DNA of 64,000 bases from Shewanella piezotolerans WP3 (GTDB lineage Bacteria > Pseudomonadota > Gammaproteobacteria > Enterobacterales > Shewanellaceae): NCBI RefSeq assembly GCF_000014885.1, contig NC_011566.1, forward strand, positions 1,240,001 to 1,304,000, read 5' to 3'. Below the pieces are notes generated by a model. That model was not told where the DNA came from. It ran no database searches and saw nothing but the letters and a program-made list of their open reading frames with translations. A program made the translations under genes and the position numbers. Positions 17,386 to 26,020 of this stretch are shown here, piece by piece; the first letter of the stretch is position 1; every line of letters begins with the position of its first letter.

Positions 17386-18759
17386 ATGGCAAAGAATAAA
17401 ACAGCTTACGTATGTAATGAATGTGGTCAAGACTTTCCTCGCTGGCAGGGCCAGTGTAGCGCTTGCCAAGAGTGGAACACCATTAGTGAACTTAAAATCT
17501 CTACCATTAAACCGACAACAGCAACCAGTGCCGGTTACGCTGGCGCTGTTGGTGGTGGTTCAAAAAAGCTCACTGAGATTGAAGAGGTCGAGGCACAAAA
17601 AAGGCTGACTGGCATTGGTGAGTTAGATAGAGTCTTGTGCGGCGGGTTAACGACCGGTTCTGTCAATATTATCTCTGGCGACCCTGGCGCAGGTAAAACG
17701 ACTTTATTGTCTGATCTTGTTGCGCGTATGTCGCAGTTAATGCCATCCCTTTATTGTACTGCAGAGGAATCTCTATCGCAGTTTAAAAACCGCGTAAATC
17801 GATTAAAGCTCAATTGTAACGAAGATAACCTTTATCTTATGGCTGAGACCAGCGTAGAGGCGATTATTGCAGAGCTTGAAGCTAAGCAGGTGAAGTTCGC
17901 AGTGATAGATTCTATTCAAGCGGTTGTCACAGAGATGGCGAATGGCAGTCCTGGTTCGCCTTCACAAGTAAAAGGCAGTGCCCAAGCGCTGACGCAATAC
18001 TGTAAGCAAAACAATGTCACCATGTTTTTGGTGGCGCATGTGAATAAAAACAATGAAACAGCAGGCCCACAGACCCTTATTCATATCGTTGACTGTTTAA
18101 CCCATATCGAGTGCAATGACGGCCAAGTACGCACGCTTAGGGCCAACAAAAACCGTTTTGGTGATGTTGATACTGTCGGCATATTTCGCATGACTGAGCG
18201 CGGCATGTTGAGCGTTGATAACCCCAGTGAAATATTTCTTTCTGGTTCGAGCACTGAATCTCCAGGAGCCGCGATCACCTGTATTCGTAAAGGTAATCGC
18301 AATCTGCTACTTGAGATCCAATGTTTGACCACTGAAACCGAGGGCGAATTTCCACAGCGGGTATGTGTTGGCCTTAATATGAATCGTATTAAGATGTTAA
18401 CGGGTATTTTACGCAAACACACTAAGACGAAAATCTTCCACGATACCTACTTTAATTTGGTGGGAGGCTTAAAGATTGATGAGTCTGAAACCTGTATCGA
18501 TTTAGCTTTGGTTACAGCCCTGCTGAGTAGCCTTAATGATTTTGTGGTACCAAGGACAACCTGCATCATGGGCGAGTTAAGTCTTAATGGCGATGTTAGG
18601 CCAATCGATAGCGGTGTGCCGAGAGTAAAAGAAGCGGTGCAGCACGGTTTTACTGAGATCTATATTCCTTTTAGGAATTATCATAAATCGATGGAAGGGT
18701 TAGGGGCGAAAGTCCATGCGATTAAAACGATCCATGAACTTATTGAGTTGATTAACTAG
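17386..18759 (+). CDS. radA: DNA repair protein RadA
   Basis: RecA-like helicase that promotes branch migration in recombination. 457 residues (E. coli 460). An N-terminal C4 zinc finger (CNECGQDFPRWQGQCSAC, about 10-27), Walker A GDPGAGKTTLL near 103, the RadA-specific KNRFG motif near 258, and a C-terminal Lon-protease-like domain (GELSLNGDVRPI). It starts after AGAAAG upstream of ATG 17386. Normally close to serB in enterics; here separated by about 10 kb of respiratory and PilZ genes. Confidence 0.96.
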   Translation: MAKNKTAYVCNECGQDFPRWQGQCSACQEWNTISELKISTIKPTTATSAGYAGAVGGGSKKLTEIEEVEAQKRLTGIGELDRVLCGGLTTGSVNIISGDPGAGKTTLLSDLVARMSQLMPSLYCTAEESLSQFKNRVNRLKLNCNEDNLYLMAETSVEAIIAELEAKQVKFAVIDSIQAVVTEMANGSPGSPSQVKGSAQALTQYCKQNNVTMFLVAHVNKNNETAGPQTLIHIVDCLTHIECNDGQVRTLRANKNRFGDVDTVGIFRMTERGMLSVDNPSEIFLSGSSTESPGAAITCIRKGNRNLLLEIQCLTTETEGEFPQRVCVGLNMNRIKMLTGILRKHTKTKIFHDTYFNLVGGLKIDESETCIDLALVTALLSSLNDFVVPRTTCIMGELSLNGDVRPIDSGVPRVKEAVQHGFTEIYIPFRNYHKSMEGLGAKVHAIKTIHELIELIN

Positions 18760-18810
18760 TGACAGCAGTTAGTGATAACTATTGAGCTGCTAGCCTGCCC
18801 TGGAAGAGAG

Positions 18811-19182
18811 TTATTTTTCAGGGCTGTGCATATCGATAAATAGCGCCAACTCTCTGTGAAGTAATGCTGGGTCGCCAACATTAAGTTCAACTAGACGTCT
18901 TAAGTGGCTAATACTTTCAACATCAATATGCCGACAAGCTAAGCCCAGCTGATTATCTTTTTGGTGAACAAGCTGAGTCTCCATCTGAACTAGAATATCA
19001 GAGTCTGAGAGGGTAAAGCTTAACTGTAATTGCCTTGTTTCGGGGGCAAATTGTGCGGGAGTTACTACGAGTGCACCATTGAGACTAATATCGAGCAGTG
19101 TTGTTTGCCAGACGACTTCTTGGCAACGAAGCTGTGCTTGATTGGAAAATAAAATCCTTGAAAACTGTCTGCGTTCATTCAT
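18811..19182 (-). CDS. Small single-domain PilZ protein
   Basis: 123 residues made almost entirely of a PilZ domain: N-terminal ERRQFSR gives the RxxxR motif and LDISLNGALV gives D/NxSxxG, so cyclic-di-GMP binding is likely. No signal peptide or membrane helix. Single-domain PilZ proteins often act as adaptors for motility or exopolysaccharide machinery; the partner here is unknown. Convergent with radA, 51 bases apart. Confidence 0.85.
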   Translation of the reverse strand: MNERRQFSRILFSNQAQLRCQEVVWQTTLLDISLNGALVVTPAQFAPETRQLQLSFTLSDSDILVQMETQLVHQKDNQLGLACRHIDVESISHLRRLVELNVGDPALLHRELALFIDMHSPEK

Positions 19183-19312
19183 ATTGCTTCCTTGTCCAGC
19201 GATTCCAGTGTCAACTTCAGAACATTACATTTTCTGTCGTATACTAATTTAATGAAGAACTTGAGTAAAACATTCTGCTTATGTTGAAGCTAATTTAGCT
19301 GTAAAGTTCTAC

Positions 19313-19858
19313 TTAAGCTGTACTCTCTAGTGCGTAAGACTGTTGTTTTACCGCTGACAATCCTTTTAGGATAATTGCAATGGTGACGAGCTGATAAGCG
19401 ATACCAGACCATGAAAGTAGGTGCACCGATAGCATTAAGTTCAGTATGTTACTCAATAGCATGGCGTAACGTAATCTCAATGAGCTGCTATAAAACAGGG
19501 CGTAGCTCATTAAAACTGCGGCAGCAACAGCGCACCATTCAGACCAATGTTCAGCCCAAATAAAGCCTTGTATTACAGCTAATGCTGAAAACAGCAACGG
19601 CAGTAATGTTATTCGCCAACCACAGCGTGCTTTTTCGCTTCTACAGCTGCCAAATCGACCAATATTAAGCAGTTGGTTCATCATGCCTAAAGTACTGCCA
19701 AGCAGCCCTAAGTGAATCGCTGTTAAGCTAGATGCTAACAGGTTGCCTGAGACGAGTTTTGAATCGCATGACTGAGCATTTGCCCACCAACCGATAGCCA
19801 TAGACACAAAGCCTATCGCTTGAACCCAAAATAATGCTTGATGAGATAACTCGAACAC
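19313..19858 (-). CDS. YgjV-type inner membrane protein
   Basis: 181-residue hydrophobic protein with about five to six membrane helices. Length and pattern (ALFWVQAIGFVSMAIGWWANAQ, LLGSTLGMMNQLLNIGRF) resemble the E. coli YgjV family of about 183 residues. Function unknown. It stands alone, with no obvious operon partner. The family call rests on pattern similarity, not a strong signature. Confidence 0.6.
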   Translation of the reverse strand: MFELSHQALFWVQAIGFVSMAIGWWANAQSCDSKLVSGNLLASSLTAIHLGLLGSTLGMMNQLLNIGRFGSCRSEKARCGWRITLLPLLFSALAVIQGFIWAEHWSEWCAVAAAVLMSYALFYSSSLRLRYAMLLSNILNLMLSVHLLSWSGIAYQLVTIAIILKGLSAVKQQSYALESTA

Positions 19859-20017
19859 AGAACGACCAACAATAACGACATAATTAAACCGGCTGCTATT
19901 GTCGTTTTTTTAGTCGTCAGCGCCGTGATCCATTCGTCACTTTAGCGTTTGCTTTATCATGCTTTGCTGTAGTTTGTGACTTGGCTCATGTTTTGTTGCT
20001 TAGATGACAGGTGGGCA

Positions 20018-21205
20018 TTAAAACCCAGTGCCAACATTTACGTACCAAGCAACATCTTCAGGCCCTTTCGCGACATCAATACCCATATGCAGGCCGTAAC
20101 GTCTGGCAATGGTGTATCTAAAGCCGACTCCATAGGCATTTTGTTGATCGCTGTCCCACATTGAGCTGCTTAAATCTCCAGCCACACCACTGCCTAAAAA
20201 GGAGAGCAACATCCAACGCGGAGTGAGCTTCCACATAAGTTGTACCTCCGCCGAGCCAACGTTCTCGCCTTGATAGCGGTTTTTAGGAATACCACGAAGA
20301 TCGATATAGGGATAGGCAAAAACCGGTAGGCGATCATCGCTTGTAACAGATTGATATCGGGCTTTTAATCCAAATGTCAGGCTCTTAGATAGTGCCCAAT
20401 AGTTGATACCTTCAACATTCAGGGTTTGGTAATCATAATCACTGCCTAGGCTTTCACTAAACCAATCATATTCAAAAATGTAGTTATAGCCGCTAGTGGG
20501 CAGAAAGAAGTTGTTGAGGCTGTCATATTCGATCACGGCGCCGAGGGCCGAGACTTTAGGTGAAACGTTTAATAACCCTGTGAGTCTATCGATTAGTTCA
20601 GCTGGAACAGCGCTATTTTCGTGTCGATTTGTCATATCAACACTAAGGAATTTTTGTGATACACCGACAAAGAATGCACTGCCAGGAATACGATACTGGA
20701 ATTTCTGTAATAACCCATAGCCTTGCAAGTTAAGGTCGAGAGAGAGGGCATCAGCAAAATCGTTTTGACTGTAATAGCTCATATTGATATCGCCATAGCC
20801 GCCACCGACCAAGTAACGAATACTGTCTTTACCCCATGTTTGTCGATGTCCAGCAAAGCCCATTTTTGTACCATTATCTGTGGCACCGACTCCGACCACC
20901 GAGATGCCCGGTGTGAGTAGCTGCGCACCGCCATCAATAGAATGGGTAGCGACCTCCTTTCGTTTGTCTCTTTGGGCGTCAGTCTCATGCAGGAATAACC
21001 CCATTACCGCTAGACCGTTGCCTACCGATGGTTCGGTGATAATGCTAGGAACAGGTAGAAAGCCGTAGGCGTTTTCTGCTAGATATTCCCCAGCATCAAA
21101 GTAGCCATCAATGGGGTCAAAAAAATCAATTGCGGTGGCACTGCTTGAGAACAAGCTGGAGGCAGCAATGGTTAAGGTGAGCGCAATCTTGTTATTATTT
21201 ATCAC
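20018..21205 (-). CDS. Outer-membrane beta-barrel protein, paralogue of the gene at 23401
   Basis: 395 residues from GTG 21205, which follows GAGGGA; earlier in-frame starts would overlap the divergent helicase gene. Signal peptide LTLTIAASSLFSSSATA, then a short conserved region (FFDPIDGYFDAGEYL, IITEPSVGNGLA) and a run of alternating beta strands ending in aromatic GTGF, as in BamA/D15-type surface-antigen barrels. The protein at 23401-24558 shares DPIDG, IITEP.VG, HET and ending D.AKGPE. No POTRA domains, so not BamA or TamA. Role unknown. Confidence 0.75.
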   Translation of the reverse strand: MINNNKIALTLTIAASSLFSSSATAIDFFDPIDGYFDAGEYLAENAYGFLPVPSIITEPSVGNGLAVMGLFLHETDAQRDKRKEVATHSIDGGAQLLTPGISVVGVGATDNGTKMGFAGHRQTWGKDSIRYLVGGGYGDINMSYYSQNDFADALSLDLNLQGYGLLQKFQYRIPGSAFFVGVSQKFLSVDMTNRHENSAVPAELIDRLTGLLNVSPKVSALGAVIEYDSLNNFFLPTSGYNYIFEYDWFSESLGSDYDYQTLNVEGINYWALSKSLTFGLKARYQSVTSDDRLPVFAYPYIDLRGIPKNRYQGENVGSAEVQLMWKLTPRWMLLSFLGSGVAGDLSSSMWDSDQQNAYGVGFRYTIARRYGLHMGIDVAKGPEDVAWYVNVGTGF

Positions 21206-21359
21206 GTTATTCGATCCCTCATTAACGAACTTTGAGTATAGTCCTTGAAACTGAATATTTTCAAATAGGTCGCAATAACTGAATGCTCGAGTTAGCCAAT
21301 AAACAAGCCAGCTGTTTTCTGCTACCATGCGCGCAAGTTCAACAACGATATTTAGGTAT

Positions 21360-22595
21360 ATGCAGGTGTCTTTTTCATCTTTATCATTAAGTGACGAATT
21401 ACTTAGCCTCATAAAGCAAAAAGGTTATAACGAGCCTACACCGATCCAAACTGCTGCTATTCCGGTTATTTTAAGTGGCAAAGATTTAATGGCGAGCGCT
21501 CAAACTGGCACCGGAAAAACTGCGGCTTTTACCCTACCAATATTGCAAAAGTTGGCGATGCAGTCTGCTGGTAAAGAGACTGATAGTATTCGTGCGCTGA
21601 TCTTAGTTCCGACGCGTGAACTCGCTGTTCAAGTCAATAAAAGCGTCACTGAATACGGGGTTAATACCGCGCTTAAGAGCATGGTGATATATGGCGGCGT
21701 TAGTATTGATGCTCAGGCAAGCTCCCTTGCTGCTGGCGTCGATATAGTGGTTGCTACCCCTGGTAGGTTATTGGATCATCTTCGCCGAGGTTCATTGTCA
21801 TTGATGGCGATTGACACTTTAGTTTTTGATGAAGCTGACAGAATGCTGGACATGGGTTTTATGGATGAGATTAATGCCATTCTAAAGCAGCTACCAACGG
21901 AGCGACAAACTTTACTGTTTTCGGCGACCTTTTCAGATGCTATTTACCGCTTAAGTAAAAAACTACTCAGCAAACCTGTACGCATTGAAGTTGATAAGGC
22001 CAATAGCGCTGCAGACAGTGTCGAGCAAATAGTTTATGCGGTAGATAGTGATCGTAAGGCTGCGCTAATTAGTCATCTCATTAACAAATATCACTGGCAA
22101 CAAGTACTTATTTTTAGCCGTAAGAAACAAACCGCCGATACTATTACCAGTAAATTAGTCGCAGCAGGAGTTGCAGCTAAAGCCTTCCATGGCGATTTAA
22201 GTCAAGGCGCTAGAGAGCAAGTGCTTAATGATTTTAAGGCGGGCAATATTAAAGCGTTAGTTGCCACAGATGTGGCTGCGCGAGGGCTTGATATTGTAGA
22301 GCTCAATTATGTGGTTAACTATGAGATCCCCTTTGTAGCTGAAGACTATATCCATCGTATCGGTCGTACGGGGAGGGCGGGTAACTCGGGTAAAGCCATT
22401 ACACTCTACAGTGAAGATGATGCTCGTTTGCTCGAAGAGCTAGAATCATTGCTGGATAAACGCCTTCCACAGCAATGGTTACCAGGCTTTGAGCCCGATT
22501 TAACCAAAATGGAAGTGCAGCCGCGCAAAAATGGTAAAGCAGCGCAAAGGCAACGAGCTAAAAAACGGGCTTTGGGTTCAAAAGGGAAGCGTTAA
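21360..22595 (+). CDS. rhlE: DEAD-box RNA helicase, RhlE type
   Basis: ATP-dependent RNA helicase of 411 residues. Motifs in order: Q motif GYNEPTPIQ, motif I ASAQTGTGKT, Ia PTRELA, motif II DEAD (VFDEADRMLDMGF), motif III SAT, motif V TDVAARGLD and motif VI HRIGRTGRAG. A short basic tail (AQRQRAKKRALGSKGKR) may bind RNA. ATG 21360 gives the standard RhlE start; ATG 21327 is in frame but has no family support. RhlE is the closest named group; a paralogue of that group is possible. Confidence 0.85.
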   Translation: MQVSFSSLSLSDELLSLIKQKGYNEPTPIQTAAIPVILSGKDLMASAQTGTGKTAAFTLPILQKLAMQSAGKETDSIRALILVPTRELAVQVNKSVTEYGVNTALKSMVIYGGVSIDAQASSLAAGVDIVVATPGRLLDHLRRGSLSLMAIDTLVFDEADRMLDMGFMDEINAILKQLPTERQTLLFSATFSDAIYRLSKKLLSKPVRIEVDKANSAADSVEQIVYAVDSDRKAALISHLINKYHWQQVLIFSRKKQTADTITSKLVAAGVAAKAFHGDLSQGAREQVLNDFKAGNIKALVATDVAARGLDIVELNYVVNYEIPFVAEDYIHRIGRTGRAGNSGKAITLYSEDDARLLEELESLLDKRLPQQWLPGFEPDLTKMEVQPRKNGKAAQRQRAKKRALGSKGKR

Positions 22596-22697
22596 CCTAT
22601 GCTAAAAACTGCGTTGTTTAAATAGGAGTAAATAGCTAAGACCGTTTTTATTCTAAATGTTTAATATGTTTCAGCGCTTTTAAGGATTAAAGCTTAA

Positions 22698-23153
22698 CTA
22701 TTTTGCTAGCAGCAGAGTATTGCGTTGATGTAGCGGCTTATCCATCCTATTTATTGGTAGTGCTTTTACTATTAGCGTTTCAATATTCATTATCTCATCG
22801 CTCTGGTTCATACTGACGGAGACCTTATCACCTTGCTTAAGGTCATCTGCATAATAGGCTAGCTCCATACTGACAATGCTACCGTCATTTAGCCGAACAG
22901 TAACTTCCGACACCCTATGGAGTGTTGCTTCATCAATAGGGTCTTTAGTGGCAGCGCCGAGGATCCAGCCTGGTGAACTAACATTTCGATCGGCAACCAT
23001 TAATCTTTCCAACAGATTATTAGCAGCTTTCTCATCACTGGACTGAGTCATTTTGATTGTTAATACTTCTCCTTGAACTTCTTGTAAGGTGTGTTTGCTA
23101 GAGCAGCCACCAGTGAACAGAGTGAGTAGTAGGCTCGTTACTGTTATTTTCAT
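22698..23153 (-). CDS. Small lipoprotein of unknown function
   Basis: 151 residues. The N-terminus MKITVTSLLLTLFTGGCSS is a lipoprotein signal with lipobox TGGC, so the mature protein is anchored by C17. The rest is soluble, with short beta-like stretches (VTVRLNDGSIVSMELAYY, GDKVSVSM). I recognise no family. It stands between two convergent-facing regions and probably has its own promoter. Confidence 0.7.
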   Translation of the reverse strand: MKITVTSLLLTLFTGGCSSKHTLQEVQGEVLTIKMTQSSDEKAANNLLERLMVADRNVSSPGWILGAATKDPIDEATLHRVSEVTVRLNDGSIVSMELAYYADDLKQGDKVSVSMNQSDEIMNIETLIVKALPINRMDKPLHQRNTLLLAK

Positions 23154-23356
23154 TCTGTATCTTATTAAGGGCTAGGAGCTTAGTATTATCTATAGAATAT
23201 AGAGTGAATTACAGTTGGTTTGTATTCGTTTTTGTAATAGGTTGTGGATGGCTTGAGATGAGGCATTTATTGCCTAAAACTAGATAGTTAATGCCAGTGT
23301 AAAAGTTAAGCCGTTAGTATCAATGTTGTCGAATAGGTGCTCAGTTTGAACAATTA

Positions 23357-23383
23357 AAAAAGGAGCCATTGGCTCCTTTTTTA
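23357..23383 (-). terminator. Terminator downstream of the second barrel gene
   Basis: AAAGGAGCCA pairs with TGGCTCCTTT, flanked by A and T runs; on the minus strand it follows the stop at 23401. Confidence 0.85.
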
Positions 23384-23400
23384 TTGAAAGTCGCTGGGAG

Positions 23401-24558
23401 TTACCATGCGCCACCGAATTGTAGGTAAACAGTCCACTCTTCAGGGCCTTTGGCGATATCAACTCCTGTTCTTAAACCCAGCTGACGAGCAATTAGGTAT
23501 CTAAAGCCACCACCTTGTGCATTTTGCCACTTAGCTTGATTAAAGCTTTGGTCGTTATTGACTGCTTTGCCTGAGCCTGCAAAACCTAAAACAGTCCAGC
23601 GGTCGTCTATGTCATAACTAACCTCAACTTCAGCAAGTGCAGTATTGTCAGCTTGGTAGCGCATTGCTGCCATGCCGCGCATATCAATATAGGGTTTGGC
23701 ATAAAAGGGTGCACCGTCTGTTGTTGATTGTGCATCCAGGCGGATAGCGACTCCCCACTTATGGGCTAGCCGATGATAGCTCTGCACAAAGACGTGGTAA
23801 TCTTGGTAATCGAAATCTCCGCCAACACCTTTGCCATGCATATTGGCCTTCATGCCAGCTTTGGTGCCGCTTCTAGGGGCAAACTGATTGTCTCGACTGT
23901 CATAGGTGAGTTTGAGCCCTAAATGAGCATCAGTACTATCTAATGCGAGGGGGTCAACACCTGGCAGCATAGGAGATAGGTCAAAAGAAGCCTCTGAACT
24001 CATGTTGACGTAATCTGCCCCGATAAAGAAATTACTGTTACCGAGCCTAAAGTCGATATCTTGGAAGAAATATAAGCCTTTAATGTTGAATTTATTGGCT
24101 TGTTCTGAGCCCTCTTGATAGTACTGTAGGTTGAAATCAGCGCCGAATATACCGCCCAAGTAACGGATATTGTCGTTTTCCCAGTTCCCTGAATGGAACA
24201 CTCCAGCGAGCGAGCTACCATTACTGGTAGCGGCACCGACGACACCGGTAACGCTCGGTGGGATCTCTGAGACTTGTTCGGGGTTCTGTTCACGGAGTGC
24301 TTTTTGTTCCTCGGTTTCATGAAAAAACAGCAAAGCAGCACCACCACCAGTGCCTACCGCTGGCTCTGTTATGATCAGTGGTATAGGCATAAAGCCTGCG
24401 GAGTTATCTAAAATCCACTGGCTAGCGTCTATACGCCCATCTATAGGGTCTTTAAAACCATCCATAAAGCTAGCTGATGCAATATTCGGTAACATTAACA
24501 GTGATAATGCGCTGAGTGTGGCCGTTTTCACGGCCAGTTTAATGTTGCTAATATTCAT
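23401..24558 (-). CDS. Outer-membrane beta-barrel protein, paralogue of the gene at 20018
   Basis: 385 residues from ATG 24558, preceded by a strong GGGGGA; the upstream in-frame start lacks this. Signal peptide ending near MLPNIASA, then FKDPIDGRIDASQW, GFMPIPLIITEPAVG, FFHETEEQ, and a barrel-like C-terminus ending in GGAW. It parallels the 20018 gene along its whole length, so the two arose by duplication. Probably a D15/surface-antigen-type barrel without POTRA domains; function unknown. The glycine-zipper gene ends its coding 47 bases upstream on the same strand, so cotranscription is possible. Confidence 0.75.
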   Translation of the reverse strand: MNISNIKLAVKTATLSALSLLMLPNIASASFMDGFKDPIDGRIDASQWILDNSAGFMPIPLIITEPAVGTGGGAALLFFHETEEQKALREQNPEQVSEIPPSVTGVVGAATSNGSSLAGVFHSGNWENDNIRYLGGIFGADFNLQYYQEGSEQANKFNIKGLYFFQDIDFRLGNSNFFIGADYVNMSSEASFDLSPMLPGVDPLALDSTDAHLGLKLTYDSRDNQFAPRSGTKAGMKANMHGKGVGGDFDYQDYHVFVQSYHRLAHKWGVAIRLDAQSTTDGAPFYAKPYIDMRGMAAMRYQADNTALAEVEVSYDIDDRWTVLGFAGSGKAVNNDQSFNQAKWQNAQGGGFRYLIARQLGLRTGVDIAKGPEEWTVYLQFGGAW

Positions 24559-24605
24559 GTTCCCCCTAAGGATTATGCGCTGCGTTGAGACAGCGCGCGA
24601 CAAAA

Positions 24606-24959
24606 CTAATAACCGTTAAAGATAATGTCGTCGGCGATGGCATCTTCAACTGCCATATCATCGAGCTCATCCATGATTAGGCCGTCTTCAAGATCTTGCA
24701 TGTCACGTTTACAGCGATCTCGCTTTATTTCCCCTTCAATTAGGCCGTCAATAGCTCCAACTGCAGCGCCAATTTGTGCGCCTCGTTTAGCTCCCTCTCT
24801 GCCGTCGGCAATAGCGCCTAATCCTGTGCCAACTAAGCCGCCTTCAAGAGCACCGCCGACAACATTTCCTAAGGTATCGTCGCAGTAATCAGCAAAAGAG
24901 CTAGTGGCTACACAGCTGAGGCTCAGGGTTGCCGTGATCAATAGATGTTTAAGTTTCAT
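24606..24959 (-). CDS. Exported glycine-zipper protein
   Basis: 117 residues from ATG 24959, after GAGG. Signal peptide ending TSSFA, then a glycine-zipper stretch (GNVVGGALEGGLVGTGLGAI, AQIGAAVGAIDGLIEG) and an acidic tail (EDGLIMDELDD). Such zippers occur in outer-membrane lipoproteins and pore-like proteins; no lipobox here, so periplasmic or membrane-inserted. It lies upstream of, and in line with, the barrel gene at 23401, which suggests a related envelope role. Confidence 0.7.
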   Translation of the reverse strand: MKLKHLLITATLSLSCVATSSFADYCDDTLGNVVGGALEGGLVGTGLGAIADGREGAKRGAQIGAAVGAIDGLIEGEIKRDRCKRDMQDLEDGLIMDELDDMAVEDAIADDIIFNGY

Positions 24960-25221
24960 AGTGGTACCTCTTCGTAATAGTGTGATTAACTTGAAGCACA
25001 TTTTATTTGAATATATTCAATACTAAGAGTTAGTTTGTATTGCCAAATCGAATGGATTGCTTAAGGTTGAATAACAGCGAAGATCTCACTGTTTGGCATT
25101 GCTATTTTTCTGCTTAATCACAATGTCTTTTTAATAGGAGGGCGTAAGAGGTAGAGAGTGGATCTAGCCCAAGCTAGACCAACTCTATGGTTTAGGGGAA
25201 AAGAGACTTGCTTACTGGTCG

Positions 25222-25401
25222 TTACAACATCAGTTCTGCTGAAGTGATTTTAAAGTTTTGCAGCTCTTCCTTTATAGCACGTGCAGTCACTTGTTTTTTG
25301 GCACCTTGTAGCGTGGTGTCCTTTATGAGGACTTTGTCTGTAAAGCGCTTAGATGTTGCTCCTAATTGGTGGTAGAACGAGTAACGAATTAGATAGGTCA
25401 T
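25222..25401 (-). CDS. Small conserved-looking protein of 59 residues
   Basis: Short gene starting MTYLIRYSFYHQLGATSK and ending KITSAELML. AGGAAG stands five bases before the ATG. The protein is basic, has no membrane helix or signal, and has helix-like spacing in the second half (LQGAKKQVTARAIKEELQ). I recognise no family. Support is the good ribosome binding site and protein-like composition; no known homologue is recalled. Confidence 0.5.
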   Translation of the reverse strand: MTYLIRYSFYHQLGATSKRFTDKVLIKDTTLQGAKKQVTARAIKEELQNFKITSAELML

Positions 25402-25774
25402 AGGCTTCCTAAGCTAAAGTGGATTGATTCCCTTTTATAATTTGCGTTTAAAGAGAGGTTTTATCCTTATCCTTGATATTTGTTAATAGCAGTTCAAGAC
25501 GTTGTGACTGTAGGCTCAATATCATCAACTTCACTATTGATTGAACTGATCTCGGATAAGGTTTGCGTCATCTTATAGAAGTTAATTGAATAGTATTTGT
25601 TAGCTATTATCGTTATAGCGAATAGGTAGTGGTGGATAAAGCGCGTATTGATACGAGGTATTTGTCTTTATAGTGCCTAGTCTGTAACTATCTATTTGAA
25701 AGTCTAATAAAAAGTCATTAACACTATAGTGAATTTAGTTGGAAAATAGCCGCGAATTAATTTTGGAGGCTAGC
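25402..25774. other. Gap without recognisable gene
   Basis: AT-rich sequence without a plausible open frame or repeat. The only clear signal is the ribosome binding site TTGGAGG at 25763-25769 for the next small gene. Confidence 0.4.
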
Positions 25775-25960
25775 ATGTCAATTAAACATCTAAATAAATT
25801 GTTTGCTCATGAAGCCGATGGTTTGAATAATACCGAGATCCAAGCAGTGGATCTGGTCTCTACCATCGCATTAATCGTGCTATTTGTTGCTTATAAAACC
25901 TTATTAGATGATCGCTTGCACGTTCAAGTGTTACTCGAACGTTTGCTAAGGTTGAGCTAA
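25775..25960 (+). CDS. Small membrane protein of 61 residues
   Basis: Starts MSIKHLNKLFAHEADG at ATG 25775, six bases after TTGGAGG; an earlier in-frame start (25739) lacks such a site. One hydrophobic helix, LVSTIALIVLFVAY (about 28-42), then a basic/leucine tail. Single-pass small membrane protein; no family recognised. A 12-bp stem hairpin follows 18 bases after the stop. Confidence 0.55.
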   Translation: MSIKHLNKLFAHEADGLNNTEIQAVDLVSTIALIVLFVAYKTLLDDRLHVQVLLERLLRLS

Positions 25961-25978
25961 ATGATGTTGACCAAGTTG

Positions 25979-26014
25979 ACCTTGGCTATCCAGTTGTTAA
26001 TTGATAGCCAAGGT
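25979..26014. terminator. Strong hairpin between convergent genes
   Basis: ACCTTGGCTATC and GATAGCCAAGGT form a perfect 12-bp stem with a 12-base loop. There is no clear T run on either strand, so it may end transcripts weakly or protect their 3' ends. Confidence 0.5.
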
Positions 26015-26020
26015 AAAATA

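Noticed and set aside
20018..21412. Longer start (21412) for the barrel protein
   Set aside because: The extra 69 residues precede the signal peptide and overlap the divergent helicase gene; GTG 21205 has a ribosome site and gives a proper signal sequence.
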